A stretch of DNA of 64,000 bases. Origin: Polaribacter batillariae. GTDB taxonomy: Bacteria > Bacteroidota > Bacteroidia > Flavobacteriales > Flavobacteriaceae. The translations under genes and the position numbers were made by a program. Below, piece after piece: positions 9,110 through 18,019 of the stretch. Each line of letters starts with the position of its first letter. Within the stretch, counting starts at the first letter, position 1. The notes beneath the pieces are model-generated. The model was not told the DNA's origin, made no database searches, and worked only from the letters and a program-made list of their open reading frames with translations. The stretch lies in the NCBI RefSeq assembly GCF_017498485.1, contig NZ_CP071795.1, positions 3,144,501 to 3,208,500 of the forward strand, written 5' to 3'.

Positions 9110-9428
9110 TTTTTATTCGAAAAAAAAGACTTATTTAAAAAAATAAGTCTTTTCGTATTAATAGTAAATAATAATAGATTTTGGGGAATACAACGTATGC
9201 TACAAAGTTATCATAAATTTCTCTAATTAAAATTAACTTATGTTTAACGATTTAATCAAAAAAAAGCCCTCAAAACATTACTTTTAGGTTTTCGTTGCAA
9301 TTGTTATTCCCGTGAAAACGGAAATCGAAATACAGCATTTTGGTTTTTAACTTTTTTTAGGTTAAAATGAAACCAGTAAAAATACCTCATTGGTTTTGTC
9401 CATAGAATAGTTAGTTTTAAGAACTTCT
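9110..9428. other. Intergenic stretch, no gene seen
   Basis: 319 bases between DUF6122 and the Crp/Fnr gene. It contains the terminator at 9124-9153 and, at about 9303-9328, a degenerate copy of a small inverted repeat (ATTCCCGTGAAAACGGAAAT) resembling the common flavobacterial repeat with core CATTCCCGCGAAAGCGGGAA. I see no open reading frame of note on either strand and no RNA gene. Confidence 0.6.
9124..9153 (-). terminator. Intrinsic terminator
   Basis: Perfect 13-bp stem (AAAAGACTTATTT with its complement) and a 4-base loop. On the minus strand the stem is followed by a run of eight T. It lies about 275 bases downstream of the Crp/Fnr gene and just ahead of DUF6122, so it would end leftward transcripts before DUF6122. 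Confidence 0.75.
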
Positions 9429-10004
9429 TTATTTCGAATACATCTCTTTGCGAATTCTACTTAATTGTACAGCAGTAATGTTTAAATAGGCAGCTATATG
9501 ATAGAGTGGTACTAAATTTTCGATTTCTGGAATTCTCTTTTTTAGTTTTTTATACCTTTGTGTAGCATTTAAAACAGAAAGATTGTAAACTTTAGATTCT
9601 AATTCTAAAAAAACCACCTCTAAAACTTTAGCATACAAGTTCGCGATTGCAGGGTCTTTTTTTGCCAATTCTTTAAATGACTTAAAATTAATGCTATAAA
9701 TTTTACAGTCAGACAAGCAGTCGTAACTAAATTTAGAAGGTTTGTTTAAAATTAATGCTCCTAACGCTCCTACAGCTCTTATTGGAGTAAAAAAGCTTCG
9801 AATGTATTCTTTTCCTTTTTCGTCTGAGTAGAACGAGCGAGCAATGCCAGATTTTAAAATGTAAATATTTTCAGGAATTTCTCCTGCTTTGGCTAGAGTA
9901 TCTTTTTTCTTCAAAGTTTTTTTTGAGATAAGAGATACTAAATTTTCTTTAGAAGCATCTGGTAAAGAAACCAACGATTCTATAGTTTTAAATAGAGCTT
10001 TCAT
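9429..10004 (-). CDS. Crp/Fnr family transcriptional regulator
   Basis: A 191-residue protein with an N-terminal cyclic-nucleotide-binding-like beta roll (about residues 20-125, including KAGEIPENIYILKSGIARSF and YIRSFFTPIRAVGALGAL) and a short C-terminal DNA-binding helix-turn-helix at about residues 160-190 (LYHIAAYLNITAVQLSRIRK). The HTH layout, with AxYLxITxxxLSRIRK, is that of the Bacteroidota Crp group that generally does not have cysteines for an iron-sulfur cluster; none are placed that way here. Ligand and targets are unknown. It stands alone, with its own upstream region at 10005-10072. Confidence 0.85.
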   Translation of the reverse strand: MKALFKTIESLVSLPDASKENLVSLISKKTLKKKDTLAKAGEIPENIYILKSGIARSFYSDEKGKEYIRSFFTPIRAVGALGALILNKPSKFSYDCLSDCKIYSINFKSFKELAKKDPAIANLYAKVLEVVFLELESKVYNLSVLNATQRYKKLKKRIPEIENLVPLYHIAAYLNITAVQLSRIRKEMYSK

Positions 10005-10072
10005 AAAATGTGCTTACTTGTCTTTTGGGGGATTTAGAGAAACAAATAAGTGATTGCAATTTACTAAAAAAA

Positions 10073-10669
10073 TTATAAATAGGATAGAGAATTTGGGCCT
10101 TCCATAAAAAGTAAATCTAAAATAGAGAGGTTGGGTAGAAAACCATGTTTGTCGTCGAACATTTGTATATAGATATCTACTAATTTTTTGGGTTGTTTTT
10201 TTACGTCTGCCAAATGCCTAAAATCTTGTTGGTTCGGGTTTGTCTTAAAAGATTTGGTTTTAGCAAAACCAATATCTAATTGAAGAGCCTCTACAATAAA
10301 TAAAAAACTATCGATATTTATGTCTTGTAAAAATGTGTATTTTTTTTCGAAAATAATGGCAAGATCATCTACAAAAAATTCAAAAAAAGGAGAAGACCTG
10401 TAAGCAGTTTGCAGAGATTTAAAGTGTTGGTCTTGCCAAGGAAAATCGTTTTCCACTAAAGTGTCTTTTGTTTTTTTTCGGCCATCTGTAATTTTGTGTT
10501 TTACAGGAATGCTTAAAAGTTGTTTTCCATTGCTACTATAAATGTAACATCTATTTCTGTAACTTTGTTTTTGAAAATTATCTTCCACTTCGAAAGTAAC
10601 AGTATCTGTTTTTACAATTTCGGAATATTGAGAAATAGGAGAGAAGTAAGTTGGAATAAATAATGCCAT
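10073..10669 (-). CDS. WbqC family protein
   Basis: A 198-residue WbqC-like protein. It starts MALFIPTYFSPISQYSEIVK and contains QKQSYRNRCYIYSSNGKQLL, LSIPVKHK and FPWQDQHFKSLQTAYRSSPF, which are the conserved blocks of the family (the RNR and W-x2-H-x2-[ST]-x2-xAY parts). WbqC-type proteins are found in O-antigen clusters elsewhere; in Flavobacteriaceae the gene is usually next to the signal peptidase gene, as here. It is the last gene of the parA-to-wbqC series on the minus strand, separated from lepB by a repeat-containing spacer. Its biochemical role is unproven. Confidence 0.82.
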   Translation of the reverse strand: MALFIPTYFSPISQYSEIVKTDTVTFEVEDNFQKQSYRNRCYIYSSNGKQLLSIPVKHKITDGRKKTKDTLVENDFPWQDQHFKSLQTAYRSSPFFEFFVDDLAIIFEKKYTFLQDINIDSFLFIVEALQLDIGFAKTKSFKTNPNQQDFRHLADVKKQPKKLVDIYIQMFDDKHGFLPNLSILDLLFMEGPNSLSYL

Positions 10670-10676
10670 CTTGTTA

Positions 10677-10757
10677 GGTTTCAGTCTCGGTGTTAGTATT
10701 CAGTCTCTCTTTTTAGTATTTTAAAACAGCACACTGTTACTGCTTACAGTAAACTAT
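10677..10757 (-). repeat. Interspersed repeat copy (AGTCTGCAG/ACTGAAGACT type) between lepB and wbqC
   Basis: Read on the minus strand this spacer contains GTAAGCAGTAACAGTGTGCTG and later GAGACTGAATACTAACACC and GAGACTGAAAC. It resembles the spacer between rpoB and rpoC at 51280-51358, which has AAGCAGTATAACAGTCTGCA and later AACTGAAGACTGCTAACTGA. The two look like diverged copies of one family. Confidence 0.55.
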
Positions 10758-12455
10758 TTAAGCCTTTTTTTTGTTTCCTTTATAAAAACTGTAGCCTATA
10801 TATAAAGCAATTAAACCAAAAACAACATACCTGTAAGAAACTGGTTCGCCATCTCCACCCACAGTGGTAAACATTCTATTCCACCTTATAGATTTTAATT
10901 TGTCTCCAAAAGTTGCTGCGTTTGCATCCCAGCTAAACCAAATCATAACAGGTTTTCCTAAAACATGATCGAAAGGAACATACCCCCAATAACGAGCATC
11001 TAAAGAGTTGTGTCTGTTATCTCCCATTAACCAATAATAGTCTTGTTTAAAAGTGTAAGAATCTGCTTTTTCTCCATTGATATAAATATCTTCTCCAACA
11101 GCAGCTAAGTCATTGCCTTCGTAGTTTTTAATAATTTGCTCGTAAAATGGTAAAGATTTTGCATCGATCTTTACAGTGGCTCCTTTTTTAGGGATATAAA
11201 TGGGACCAAAATTATCTTGGCTCCAACCTAATTCTTCAACATGAGGGAAAATAGCATTGTTTGGGGTATGAATTACTTTGATTACACTATCAACATCAGA
11301 ATCTTTTCTTAATTTTTCTGCTAGACTTTCTGTTAAATTAACATCTCTTTCTTTAAGTTTTACTTCAGAAATATTACTTCTATAGACTTTTATTAGTTCT
11401 TGTGGAATTCCATTTGCTCCAGTTGAAACATAGAACTTGTTGTCTTTTATTTTCTGAAAAGCACCATAATTTTGATACGCTTTTAGTTCGTTTTGAGTTC
11501 TAAAATCTATTATAAATTTTCTATTAAATTCTTTATTAGTGTATCTTAATAATTTATTAGTTGACAAACCTTTAGAAGAATAAACCTTGTAGTAAAACTG
11601 AATTTTCGCTCTGTAAGGAAGTTCATTTTTTTTTCCATTTATATATACATAGCCGTCTTTTAATTCTAAGGAGTCTCCAGCAATTCCCACACAGCGTTTT
11701 ACGTAGTTTGTTCTTTTATCCACAGGTTTGTAGGTATATTCCCCAGAATTATCACCCCACATTGTTTTTAAAGAATCTGCAGGCCAATTAAAACAAACAA
11801 TATCGTTGTTTTTAATTTTTTGAATTCCTGGTAAACGCATATAAGGCAACTGTGGCTTTTTTAAATAAGAGGCAGTTCCTGTAAATGGTAAAGAATCGTG
11901 TACCATTGGTGCTGCAATAACTGTAGATGGTACTCTTGCTCCGTAATGAAATTTACTTACAAATAAATAATCTCCTACTAACAACGATTTTTCTAAAGAA
12001 GAAGTTGGTATGGTAAATGGTTGCATAAAATAAGTATGAACCAAAGTTGCCGCAATTATAGCAAAAGTAATAGAACTTACCCATTCACCTAATTCCGAAC
12101 GCGGTTTTAGGCTTCTTTCTGCATTATAAGTGGCATCTGTTGCATAATTGATGTAAAAAATATACAAACCAAGCGTTACAATTACTAAAAGTGAATCTGT
12201 TTTTTTGTAAAAACCGAAAGTTCGAATGGTTTCGATCCAAATTACAGGAAACATTAATAGGTTTACGATGGGAATAAACAATAAGATCATCCACCATTTT
12301 GGGCGATTAATTATATGCATTAAAACAATTCCATTATAAATAGGAATTGCTGCTTCCCATGCTTTTCTACCAGCTTTAACATATAGTTTCCAAGTACCCA
12401 AAAAATGTATTACTTGAATCACTAAAAAAAAGATAAACCACTCAGTAAATGTCAT
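10758..12455 (-). CDS. lepB: Signal peptidase I (long Bacteroidota form)
   Basis: A 565-residue S26 signal peptidase, about twice the size of the E. coli-type catalytic domain. Residues 1-110 hold three hydrophobic helices, and a further helix at about 128-142 precedes the catalytic box PTSSLEKSLLVGDYLFVSK, in which Ser153 is the expected nucleophile. YVKRCVGIAGDSLEL holds the general-base lysine (about Lys253), and GDNRHNSLDARYWGYVP is conserved box E, near residue 480. An insert of roughly 190 residues between the Lys box and box E is usual in this phylum. It removes signal peptides at the outer face of the inner membrane. It lies between dapB and wbqC in a conserved order. Confidence 0.93.
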   Translation of the reverse strand: MTFTEWFIFFLVIQVIHFLGTWKLYVKAGRKAWEAAIPIYNGIVLMHIINRPKWWMILLFIPIVNLLMFPVIWIETIRTFGFYKKTDSLLVIVTLGLYIFYINYATDATYNAERSLKPRSELGEWVSSITFAIIAATLVHTYFMQPFTIPTSSLEKSLLVGDYLFVSKFHYGARVPSTVIAAPMVHDSLPFTGTASYLKKPQLPYMRLPGIQKIKNNDIVCFNWPADSLKTMWGDNSGEYTYKPVDKRTNYVKRCVGIAGDSLELKDGYVYINGKKNELPYRAKIQFYYKVYSSKGLSTNKLLRYTNKEFNRKFIIDFRTQNELKAYQNYGAFQKIKDNKFYVSTGANGIPQELIKVYRSNISEVKLKERDVNLTESLAEKLRKDSDVDSVIKVIHTPNNAIFPHVEELGWSQDNFGPIYIPKKGATVKIDAKSLPFYEQIIKNYEGNDLAAVGEDIYINGEKADSYTFKQDYYWLMGDNRHNSLDARYWGYVPFDHVLGKPVMIWFSWDANAATFGDKLKSIRWNRMFTTVGGDGEPVSYRYVVFGLIALYIGYSFYKGNKKKA

Positions 12456-12476
12456 AATCGTTCTGTTTCTTGTTTG

Positions 12477-12494
12477 GTCGAGCGCATTCGAGCC
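12477..12494. repeat. Degenerate copy of a palindromic interspersed repeat
   Basis: GTCGAGCGCATTCGAGCC upstream of lepB resembles the core GAGCGCAGTCGAG seen twice at 55725-55785 and, in variant form, at 38764-38794. One core base differs. I read it as an eroded copy. Confidence 0.45.
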
Positions 12495-12559
12495 CTAATT
12501 GTAATAAAATAACTTTATTGTTTTAATGACAACCTCTCGCAAGCTGCGCTTTTATGTTT

Positions 12560-12581
12560 AAACTGAATATAATTTCAGTTT
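12560..12581 (-). terminator. Hairpin between dapB and lepB, possible weak terminator
   Basis: AAACTGAA and TTCAGTTT form an 8-bp stem with a 6-base loop. The T run after the stem is stronger on the plus strand, where no gene ends, so its role as a dapB terminator is uncertain. Confidence 0.35.
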
Positions 12582-12648
12582 TTAATAATGCTCGAGGAAA
12601 CATATTTATATTTAATTAGAAGGTTTAAGTCTAATTCTGTTACCGTTT

Positions 12649-13350
12649 TTAACCAATGTTTAACACATCTTTCATGTTAAAAACGCCTGTTTTTCCTAAA
12701 ATCCATTCAGCTGCAATAACAGCTCCTAAAGCAAAGCCTTTTCTACTGTGTGCAGTATGTTTTATTTCGATTGTATCTACTTCCGAATTGTACCAAACAG
12801 TGTGTGTGCCAGGTACATCTGGAATTCTTTTGGCAACAATTGGAATGCTGTTTTCTACCGTTTTTTGGTCTAGTTCCCACATTGTTTTCGAAGAATTTTT
12901 AATAATTCCTTCAGCCAAAGTAATGGCAGTTCCACTTGGAGCGTCTAATTTTTTTGTATGATGAATTTCTTCCATAGAAATATTATAATCTTCTAAATGG
13001 CTCATCATTTTAGCCAATTGTTTGTTCAATTCAAAAAAGATATTTACCCCCAAACTAAAATTTGAAGCATAAATAAAAGCTCCTTTTTTCTCTTCGCATA
13101 ATGCAACTACTTCGTTATATTTTTCTAACCAGCCAGTAGTACCAGAAATTACTGGAACATTGTTGTTAATACAGTTGGTAATATTGTCGAAGGCAGAAGT
13201 TGGTACACTAAAATCAATTGCTACATCTGCCAAATTAATGTCTATAACATCATTTGCGTCTTTTTTAATAACGATTTCATGCCCTCTAGAAATTGCAATT
13301 TGTTCAATTTCTTTTCCCATTCGTCCATAGCCTAATAATGCAATTTTCAT
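12649..13350 (-). CDS. dapB: 4-hydroxy-tetrahydrodipicolinate reductase
   Basis: A 233-residue DapB. It starts MKIALLGYGRMGKEIEQIA, the GxGxxG nucleotide-binding motif, and has VPVISGTTGW near residue 90 and EIHHTKKLDAPSGTA near residue 128, where the paired His and the Lys of the K-x-D-x-P-S-G-T motif bind substrate and act in catalysis. Length and motifs are those of the intact cytoplasmic enzyme that reduces hydroxy-tetrahydrodipicolinate in diaminopimelate/lysine synthesis, thereby also feeding peptidoglycan. It lies one base from the DUF5683 gene upstream, consistent with one transcript from parA. The stop is followed by a 193-base spacer before lepB. Confidence 0.95.
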   Translation of the reverse strand: MKIALLGYGRMGKEIEQIAISRGHEIVIKKDANDVIDINLADVAIDFSVPTSAFDNITNCINNNVPVISGTTGWLEKYNEVVALCEEKKGAFIYASNFSLGVNIFFELNKQLAKMMSHLEDYNISMEEIHHTKKLDAPSGTAITLAEGIIKNSSKTMWELDQKTVENSIPIVAKRIPDVPGTHTVWYNSEVDTIEIKHTAHSRKGFALGAVIAAEWILGKTGVFNMKDVLNIG

Positions 13351-13351
13351 T

Positions 13352-13942
13352 TTAAAAATTATATTTAAATGTTAAACCAATTTTTGGAGCCTCGAATTGT
13401 ATAGGGTCCATGATAAAAGTTGGTTTTAAAGACAGGTTATCATCTGTATTAAATTGAAGCAAATGCGCATTTACACTCGCTTCTACGATTTGTAGTATAT
13501 ATATGATAACTCCAGAGAGTAAAGATAAATCTCTATTTTCTCTTAGTTGTTTTTGTGCTCTTTCTAAAGTTTCGTCAGAAACTAATATAGATCCATCTTC
13601 TAAAATAAATTCGTCTTTTAAGCCAGCTTCTCTTTGTCTAAAAGCAGTTCTAAATCTTTTGTAATCGCTATTGTTTATTTGATAGTAGTAAATAGGAACT
13701 GCCAAAGCTGCCCAAACAATGGGTGCTTTCCAGTACTTTTTATTATAAATTTGCCCTAAACCTGGAAAAACAGCTGAGTAAAACGCGGCTTTTGCAGGAG
13801 CCAAAGGTTTGTAAATGCCTTCTTGCACAAATCGTTTTTCTTCTACTTTTACATTTTTTACTTTTGTAGAATCTTGTTGAGAATACAAATGCAAAGAAAA
13901 AATTGCAAAGAATAAGATAAATATGTTTTTCTTTAAAAACAC
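13352..13942 (-). CDS. DUF5683 domain-containing protein (GTG start)
   Basis: A 196-residue protein with a signal peptide (MFLKKNIFILFFAIFSLH, cut near LYSQ) and the DUF5683 core AAFYSAVFPGLGQIYNKKYW with a following hydrophobic helix. A second hydrophobic helix lies near residue 140. The start codon is GTG at 13942, directly after the parB stop (TAAGTG), so translation is probably coupled to parB. The family is fixed in the parA-parB-DUF5683-dapB-lepB order in Flavobacteriaceae; its function is unknown. The C-terminal strand FEAPKIGLTFKYNF ends in Phe, like many outer-membrane proteins, but the protein is too short for a large barrel. Confidence 0.8.
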   Translation of the reverse strand: MFLKKNIFILFFAIFSLHLYSQQDSTKVKNVKVEEKRFVQEGIYKPLAPAKAAFYSAVFPGLGQIYNKKYWKAPIVWAALAVPIYYYQINNSDYKRFRTAFRQREAGLKDEFILEDGSILVSDETLERAQKQLRENRDLSLLSGVIIYILQIVEASVNAHLLQFNTDDNLSLKPTFIMDPIQFEAPKIGLTFKYNF

Positions 13943-14827
13943 TTATTTTAATAAGTTTTTTATTCGGTTAAAATCTTCTTCGGAATGAAAAGGAATCGAT
14001 ATTTTTCCTTTACCATTGCTACCCACACTAACGCTTACTTTATGCCCAAAGTATTCGCTTATTTCTTTTACGCTGTTTTTAACAAAACTAGGAACTGTTT
14101 TTTTCTTTGTTTTGGCAACAGTGCCAGATTTTAAATTTTTTACCAAATCTTCGGTTTGTCTAACCGATAATTTATCTCTTAAAATCTTTTCGTAAATGGC
14201 TAATTGATCTTCGGTATTTTCTACATTAATCATAGCACGGCCATGTCCCATAGAAATAAAACCATCTCTCATTCCTGTTTGTAAAATAGGGTCTAATTTT
14301 AACAAACGTAAATAATTGGTTACGGTCGATCTTTTTTTACCAACTCTGGTACTTAATTCTTCTTGCGTTAATTGAATTTCGTCTATTAAACGTTGGTAAG
14401 AAAGTGCAACCTCTATTGGATCTAAATTTTTTCGCTGTATGTTTTCGACCAAAGCCATTTCTAGCATTTCTTGGTCATTGGCAAGTCTTATGTAAGCAGG
14501 AATTGTTTTGTTTCCAATTAGTTTTGAAGCTCTAAAACGTCGTTCACCAGAAACTAATTGAAATTTATTACCATCTAACTTTCTAACTGTTATTGGTTGA
14601 ATAACACCAAGTTCTTTAATAGAACTCGCCAATTCTCTTAGTGCTTCTTCGTCGAAATATGTTCTTGGTTGGTATGGGTTTACATCTATTAAATCTAACT
14701 CCAGTTCTACGATATTACCAACTAATTTTTCTGCATTTTTATCGGTTGCAGCATTAATGTTTGGAGATTCTTTTAAAAGAGCAGACAACCCTCTACCTAA
14801 AGCCTGTTTTTTTGTTGCTTTTGCCAT
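13943..14827 (-). CDS. parB: Chromosome partitioning protein ParB
   Basis: A 294-residue ParB. It has the N-terminal ALGRGLSALLKES leader, the ParB/Srx nuclease-like CTPase domain with NPYQPRTYFDEEALRELASS and the motif GERRFRASKLIG (about residue 96, CTP-binding GERRxRA box), followed by ENIQRKNLDPIEVA, and the helix-turn-helix near residues 150-185 (TQEELSTRVGKKRSTVTNYL). The C-terminal dimer domain is at about 235-294. It would bind parS, load as a CTP clamp and recruit ParA/SMC for origin segregation. Its ATG abuts the parA stop. I did not find a convincing parS in this window. Confidence 0.95.
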   Translation of the reverse strand: MAKATKKQALGRGLSALLKESPNINAATDKNAEKLVGNIVELELDLIDVNPYQPRTYFDEEALRELASSIKELGVIQPITVRKLDGNKFQLVSGERRFRASKLIGNKTIPAYIRLANDQEMLEMALVENIQRKNLDPIEVALSYQRLIDEIQLTQEELSTRVGKKRSTVTNYLRLLKLDPILQTGMRDGFISMGHGRAMINVENTEDQLAIYEKILRDKLSVRQTEDLVKNLKSGTVAKTKKKTVPSFVKNSVKEISEYFGHKVSVSVGSNGKGKISIPFHSEEDFNRIKNLLK

Positions 14828-15592
14828 TTATGAATTCTTTTTAAGAAGTTCTTGTGCCAAATTTAAGTAATTTATAGCACCTTTACTGGTTGCATCGTAT
14901 GCAATAATGCTTTCACCATAACTTGGAGCTTCACCCAAACGTGTATTTCTTCTAATAATGGTATCGAAAACCATGGCACTAAAATGCTTGCGAACTTCAT
15001 CTACTACTTGGTTCGATAGTCGTAAACGAGAATCGAACATGGTTAACAATAACCCTTCTATATCTAAACTAGAGTTGTGTATATTTTGAACACTTTTAAT
15101 GGTGTTTAGTAGTTTTCCAAGCCCTTCTAATGCAAAATATTCGCACTGAATTGGAATGATTACAGAGTCTGCAGCTACTAAAGAATTTAAAGTAATTAAA
15201 CCTAAAGAAGGAGCACAATCTATAATAATGTAATCGTAAGCGTCTTTTATGGCATCTAACGATTTTTTTAACATGTACTCTCTATTTTCTTTATCTACCA
15301 ATTCAATTTCAATGGCAACTAAATCGATATGTGCAGGAATTAAATTTACATTTGGCGATGTTGTTTCTACAGTAGCATCTTTTGCAGAAATTGTATGTTC
15401 TAAAACTTGGTAGGTTCCATGCTCTACAGTTTCTACATCGATACCTAAACCAGAAGAAGCATTTGCTTGCGGATCTGCATCAATTAACAATACTTTTTTT
15501 TCTAAAACACCTAAAGAAGCTGCTAAATTTATACTGGTTGTTGTTTTACCAACTCCACCTTTTTGGTTTGCTATTGCAATGATTTTGCCCAT
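14828..15592 (-). CDS. parA: Chromosome partitioning ATPase ParA
   Basis: A 254-residue ParA/Soj ATPase. MGKIIAIANQKGGVGKTTTS is the deviant Walker A box (KGGVGKTT) at residues 11-18; LLIDADPQANASSGLG is Walker A' and YIIIDCAPSLGLITLN is Walker B. It has no N-terminal HTH, so it belongs to the short chromosomal type. It acts on the nucleoid with ParB to move the origin regions. It is the first gene of the minus-strand series; upstream on the same strand is an intergenic region of 195 bases that must hold the promoter, and a terminator for pepD lies there. Confidence 0.95.
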   Translation of the reverse strand: MGKIIAIANQKGGVGKTTTSINLAASLGVLEKKVLLIDADPQANASSGLGIDVETVEHGTYQVLEHTISAKDATVETTSPNVNLIPAHIDLVAIEIELVDKENREYMLKKSLDAIKDAYDYIIIDCAPSLGLITLNSLVAADSVIIPIQCEYFALEGLGKLLNTIKSVQNIHNSSLDIEGLLLTMFDSRLRLSNQVVDEVRKHFSAMVFDTIIRRNTRLGEAPSYGESIIAYDATSKGAINYLNLAQELLKKNS

Positions 15593-15744
15593 TAAAATAA
15601 TGCTGTTTTTTACAAATGTAAAATTACGTTTTTTTATGACTTTTAGAAATGAAAGATGTTAACAAAAGGATAAAATTTTAAAAACCTGTTAATTAGTGTG
15701 TTGCGTCTTTATTTTAATTCTTTTTTCACAAAAGATGTTATAAA

Positions 15745-15769
15745 AAAACCGAAGATTTTCTTCGGTTTT
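15745..15769 (-). terminator. Intrinsic terminator downstream of pepD
   Basis: An 11-bp perfect stem (AAAACCGAAGA) with a 3-base loop, followed on the minus strand by a run of T. It lies 18 bases after the pepD stop and separates it from parA. Confidence 0.85.
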
Positions 15770-15786
15770 GCGCTTTTACTTTTCGT

Positions 15787-17247
15787 TTATTTTTTAGGGA
15801 TATTCTTTAGAATTTCCACTAGAAACTTCCAAAACTTTTGTGTGGAAGAAATGCTTGCACGTTCGTCTGGCGAATGTGCTCCTCTAATAGTTGGCCCAAA
15901 AGAAACCATATCTAATTCAGGATAATTTTGCCCTAAAATTCCACATTCTAAACCAGCATGGCAGGCTGCAACTATGGCTTTTTCTCCATGTAGTTTTTCG
16001 TATAAATGATCGACTACTTTTAAAATTGGGGAGTTTACATTGGGTTGCCAGCCAGGATATTCTCCTGAAAAAGCAACATTAAAACCAGCCAATTCGAAAC
16101 TAGAGCGTAAAGAATTTGCCAAATCGAGTTTGTTACTTTCTGATGATGATCTTGTTAAGCACCCCACTTTTATACTACCATTTTTTACGATGATTCTTGC
16201 GATGTTGTTAGAGGTTTCTACCAAACCATCAATATCTGGGCTCATTCTATAAACTCCATTTAAAGCTGCATAAATTGCTTTTATAAAAGCTTCTTGCACC
16301 TCTAGTTCTAAAACATTTTCTGGAGTTTCTGTTTTTGTAACTTCAATAGTTAAGTTCGGTTCAATTGAAGAAAACTCTTCTTTTATTGTATTTGCAAGTA
16401 ATTTGGTTTCTAATAAAAAAGTTTCTTTAGCAATAGCGTTTACAGTAACAATAGCAAAACTTTCACGAGGAATTGCATTGCGCAAACTGCCTCCATTAAT
16501 TTCTGAAACTCGTAACCCGAAATTGGTAAAACCGTTAAATAACAAGCGATTCATTATTTTATTGGCATTTCCTAAGCCTTTAATAATGTCCATGCCAGAA
16601 TGCCCACCCAGTAAACCTTTTACAGTAATCGAAAAGGCTTCTGAATTTTCTGGTGTTTTTTCTTCAACATAATTTCTGGTCGCAGTAATATCAATTCCAC
16701 CAGCACAGCCCATTCCAATTTCGTCATCTTCTTCTGTATCTAAATTTAAAAGAATGTCACCTTTTAAAATACCACCTTCTAAACCCATGGCACCCGTCAT
16801 TCCTGTTTCTTCATCAATAGTAAAAAGTGCTTCTAAATTGGGGTGTTTTAGATCTGTAGAAGATAAAATTGCCATAATTGCAGCAACTCCTAAGCCATTG
16901 TCTGCACCTAAAGTTGTACCATCTGCAGTTACCCAATCTCCATCCACCAACATTTTAATTCCTTGGGTATCAAAATTGAAATTGGTATCTGCATTTTTTT
17001 GGTGTACCATGTCTAAATGGCTTTGTAAAACCACGGTTTTTCTATCTTCCATGCCAGCAGTAGCAGGCTTTCGTATAATTACGTTTCCTACTTTATCAAC
17101 GATAGTTTCAAGATTTAGTTTTTTACCAAAATCGACCATAAATTGTATTACACGTTCTTCTTTTTTTGATGGACGAGGTACTGCATTTAAGTCTGTAAAG
17201 TGATTCCAAACTACTTTTGGTTCTAAATTTCTTATTTCCGAATTCAT
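15787..17247 (-). CDS. pepD: Aminoacyl-histidine dipeptidase (M20 family, PepD)
   Basis: A 486-residue M20C peptidase. Metal-binding motifs are clear: VVLQSHLDMVHQ near residue 75-86 (His ligand and Asp), TTLGADNGLGVAAIMA near 113-128 (bridging Asp) and FTIDEETGMTGAMG near 142-155 (catalytic Glu then Glu ligand). ACHAGLECGIL near 426 and GAHSPDERASI near 460 supply the later His/Glu ligands. Length agrees with E. coli PepD. It cleaves Xaa-His and other dipeptides in the cytoplasm. It ends at a good terminator and probably shares a transcript with the nitroreductase-like gene 27 bases upstream. Confidence 0.93.
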   Translation of the reverse strand: MNSEIRNLEPKVVWNHFTDLNAVPRPSKKEERVIQFMVDFGKKLNLETIVDKVGNVIIRKPATAGMEDRKTVVLQSHLDMVHQKNADTNFNFDTQGIKMLVDGDWVTADGTTLGADNGLGVAAIMAILSSTDLKHPNLEALFTIDEETGMTGAMGLEGGILKGDILLNLDTEEDDEIGMGCAGGIDITATRNYVEEKTPENSEAFSITVKGLLGGHSGMDIIKGLGNANKIMNRLLFNGFTNFGLRVSEINGGSLRNAIPRESFAIVTVNAIAKETFLLETKLLANTIKEEFSSIEPNLTIEVTKTETPENVLELEVQEAFIKAIYAALNGVYRMSPDIDGLVETSNNIARIIVKNGSIKVGCLTRSSSESNKLDLANSLRSSFELAGFNVAFSGEYPGWQPNVNSPILKVVDHLYEKLHGEKAIVAACHAGLECGILGQNYPELDMVSFGPTIRGAHSPDERASISSTQKFWKFLVEILKNIPKK

Positions 17248-17274
17248 AAATTACATCTTATTTATTGGGTAAAG

Positions 17275-17907
17275 TTAAGAGATTTCCATCACTGTTTCTG
17301 TTATATTTTTCCTAACTTTTTTTAAATCTTTCATATAATCATCATCTGCTCTAAAACCGACAGGAAGTACTAAAACCGAGTGTAAATTTTGTTCTTCTAA
17401 ATTTAAAACTTCATCGTATTTTTCAGGAATAAACCCTTCCATAGGGCAAGAGTCTATGTTTTCGAATGCACAAACTGTTAGTAAGTTTCCTAAAGCTAAG
17501 TAGGCTTGGTTTTTGTTCCAAATTAATAGCTCTTCTTGTGTTTTTTTATCAATTTCTGCAGTTAAAAATTCTTTAAATGGATTTAAGATAGCATCTGAGG
17601 TGTTTCTAACATCTTTTACCAAAGTAAAATATTTTTGAACTTCTTTGGTTGTGTAGGTTTTTGGAACACAAATTACTAATAAATGAGAAGCTTCTAAAAC
17701 TTGTGGTTGGTTCCAAGAATGTGCCACTAATTCTTTTTGAATATCTTTATTGCTTATAATTAAAAGCTTTAAAGGCTGCAAACCATAAGAAGTTGCAGTT
17801 AAATTAAAGGCTTCTTTTAAGATATTGATTTTTTGTTGTGAAAGTATTTTTTGTGAATCGAATTTTTTAACAGCATATCGCCACTGCAATTTATCTATAA
17901 TGTTCAT
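17275..17907 (-). CDS. NAD(P)H-dependent oxidoreductase, nitroreductase family
   Basis: A 210-residue nitroreductase-fold flavoprotein. MNIIDKLQWRYAVKKFDSQK gives the FMN phosphate-binding RYAxKxF motif, TATSYGLQPLKLLIISN the ligand loop, and CPMEGFIPEKYDEVLNL plus VLPVGFRADDDYMKDLKKVR the C-terminal FMN-binding part. It matches NfsB/YdgI-type enzymes that reduce quinones or nitro compounds with NAD(P)H; the physiological substrate is unknown. It sits upstream of pepD on the same strand. Confidence 0.88.
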   Translation of the reverse strand: MNIIDKLQWRYAVKKFDSQKILSQQKINILKEAFNLTATSYGLQPLKLLIISNKDIQKELVAHSWNQPQVLEASHLLVICVPKTYTTKEVQKYFTLVKDVRNTSDAILNPFKEFLTAEIDKKTQEELLIWNKNQAYLALGNLLTVCAFENIDSCPMEGFIPEKYDEVLNLEEQNLHSVLVLPVGFRADDDYMKDLKKVRKNITETVMEIS

Positions 17908-18019
17908 GTATTTTGCTATTTGCTTGCAAAAATAAACTTTTTCGTAGAAGAAAAATCAAGAGAAGTATTGTAAAAATTGATGTTGATATCAATATTTTTT
18001 TTAAATTGAAGAAAAATTT

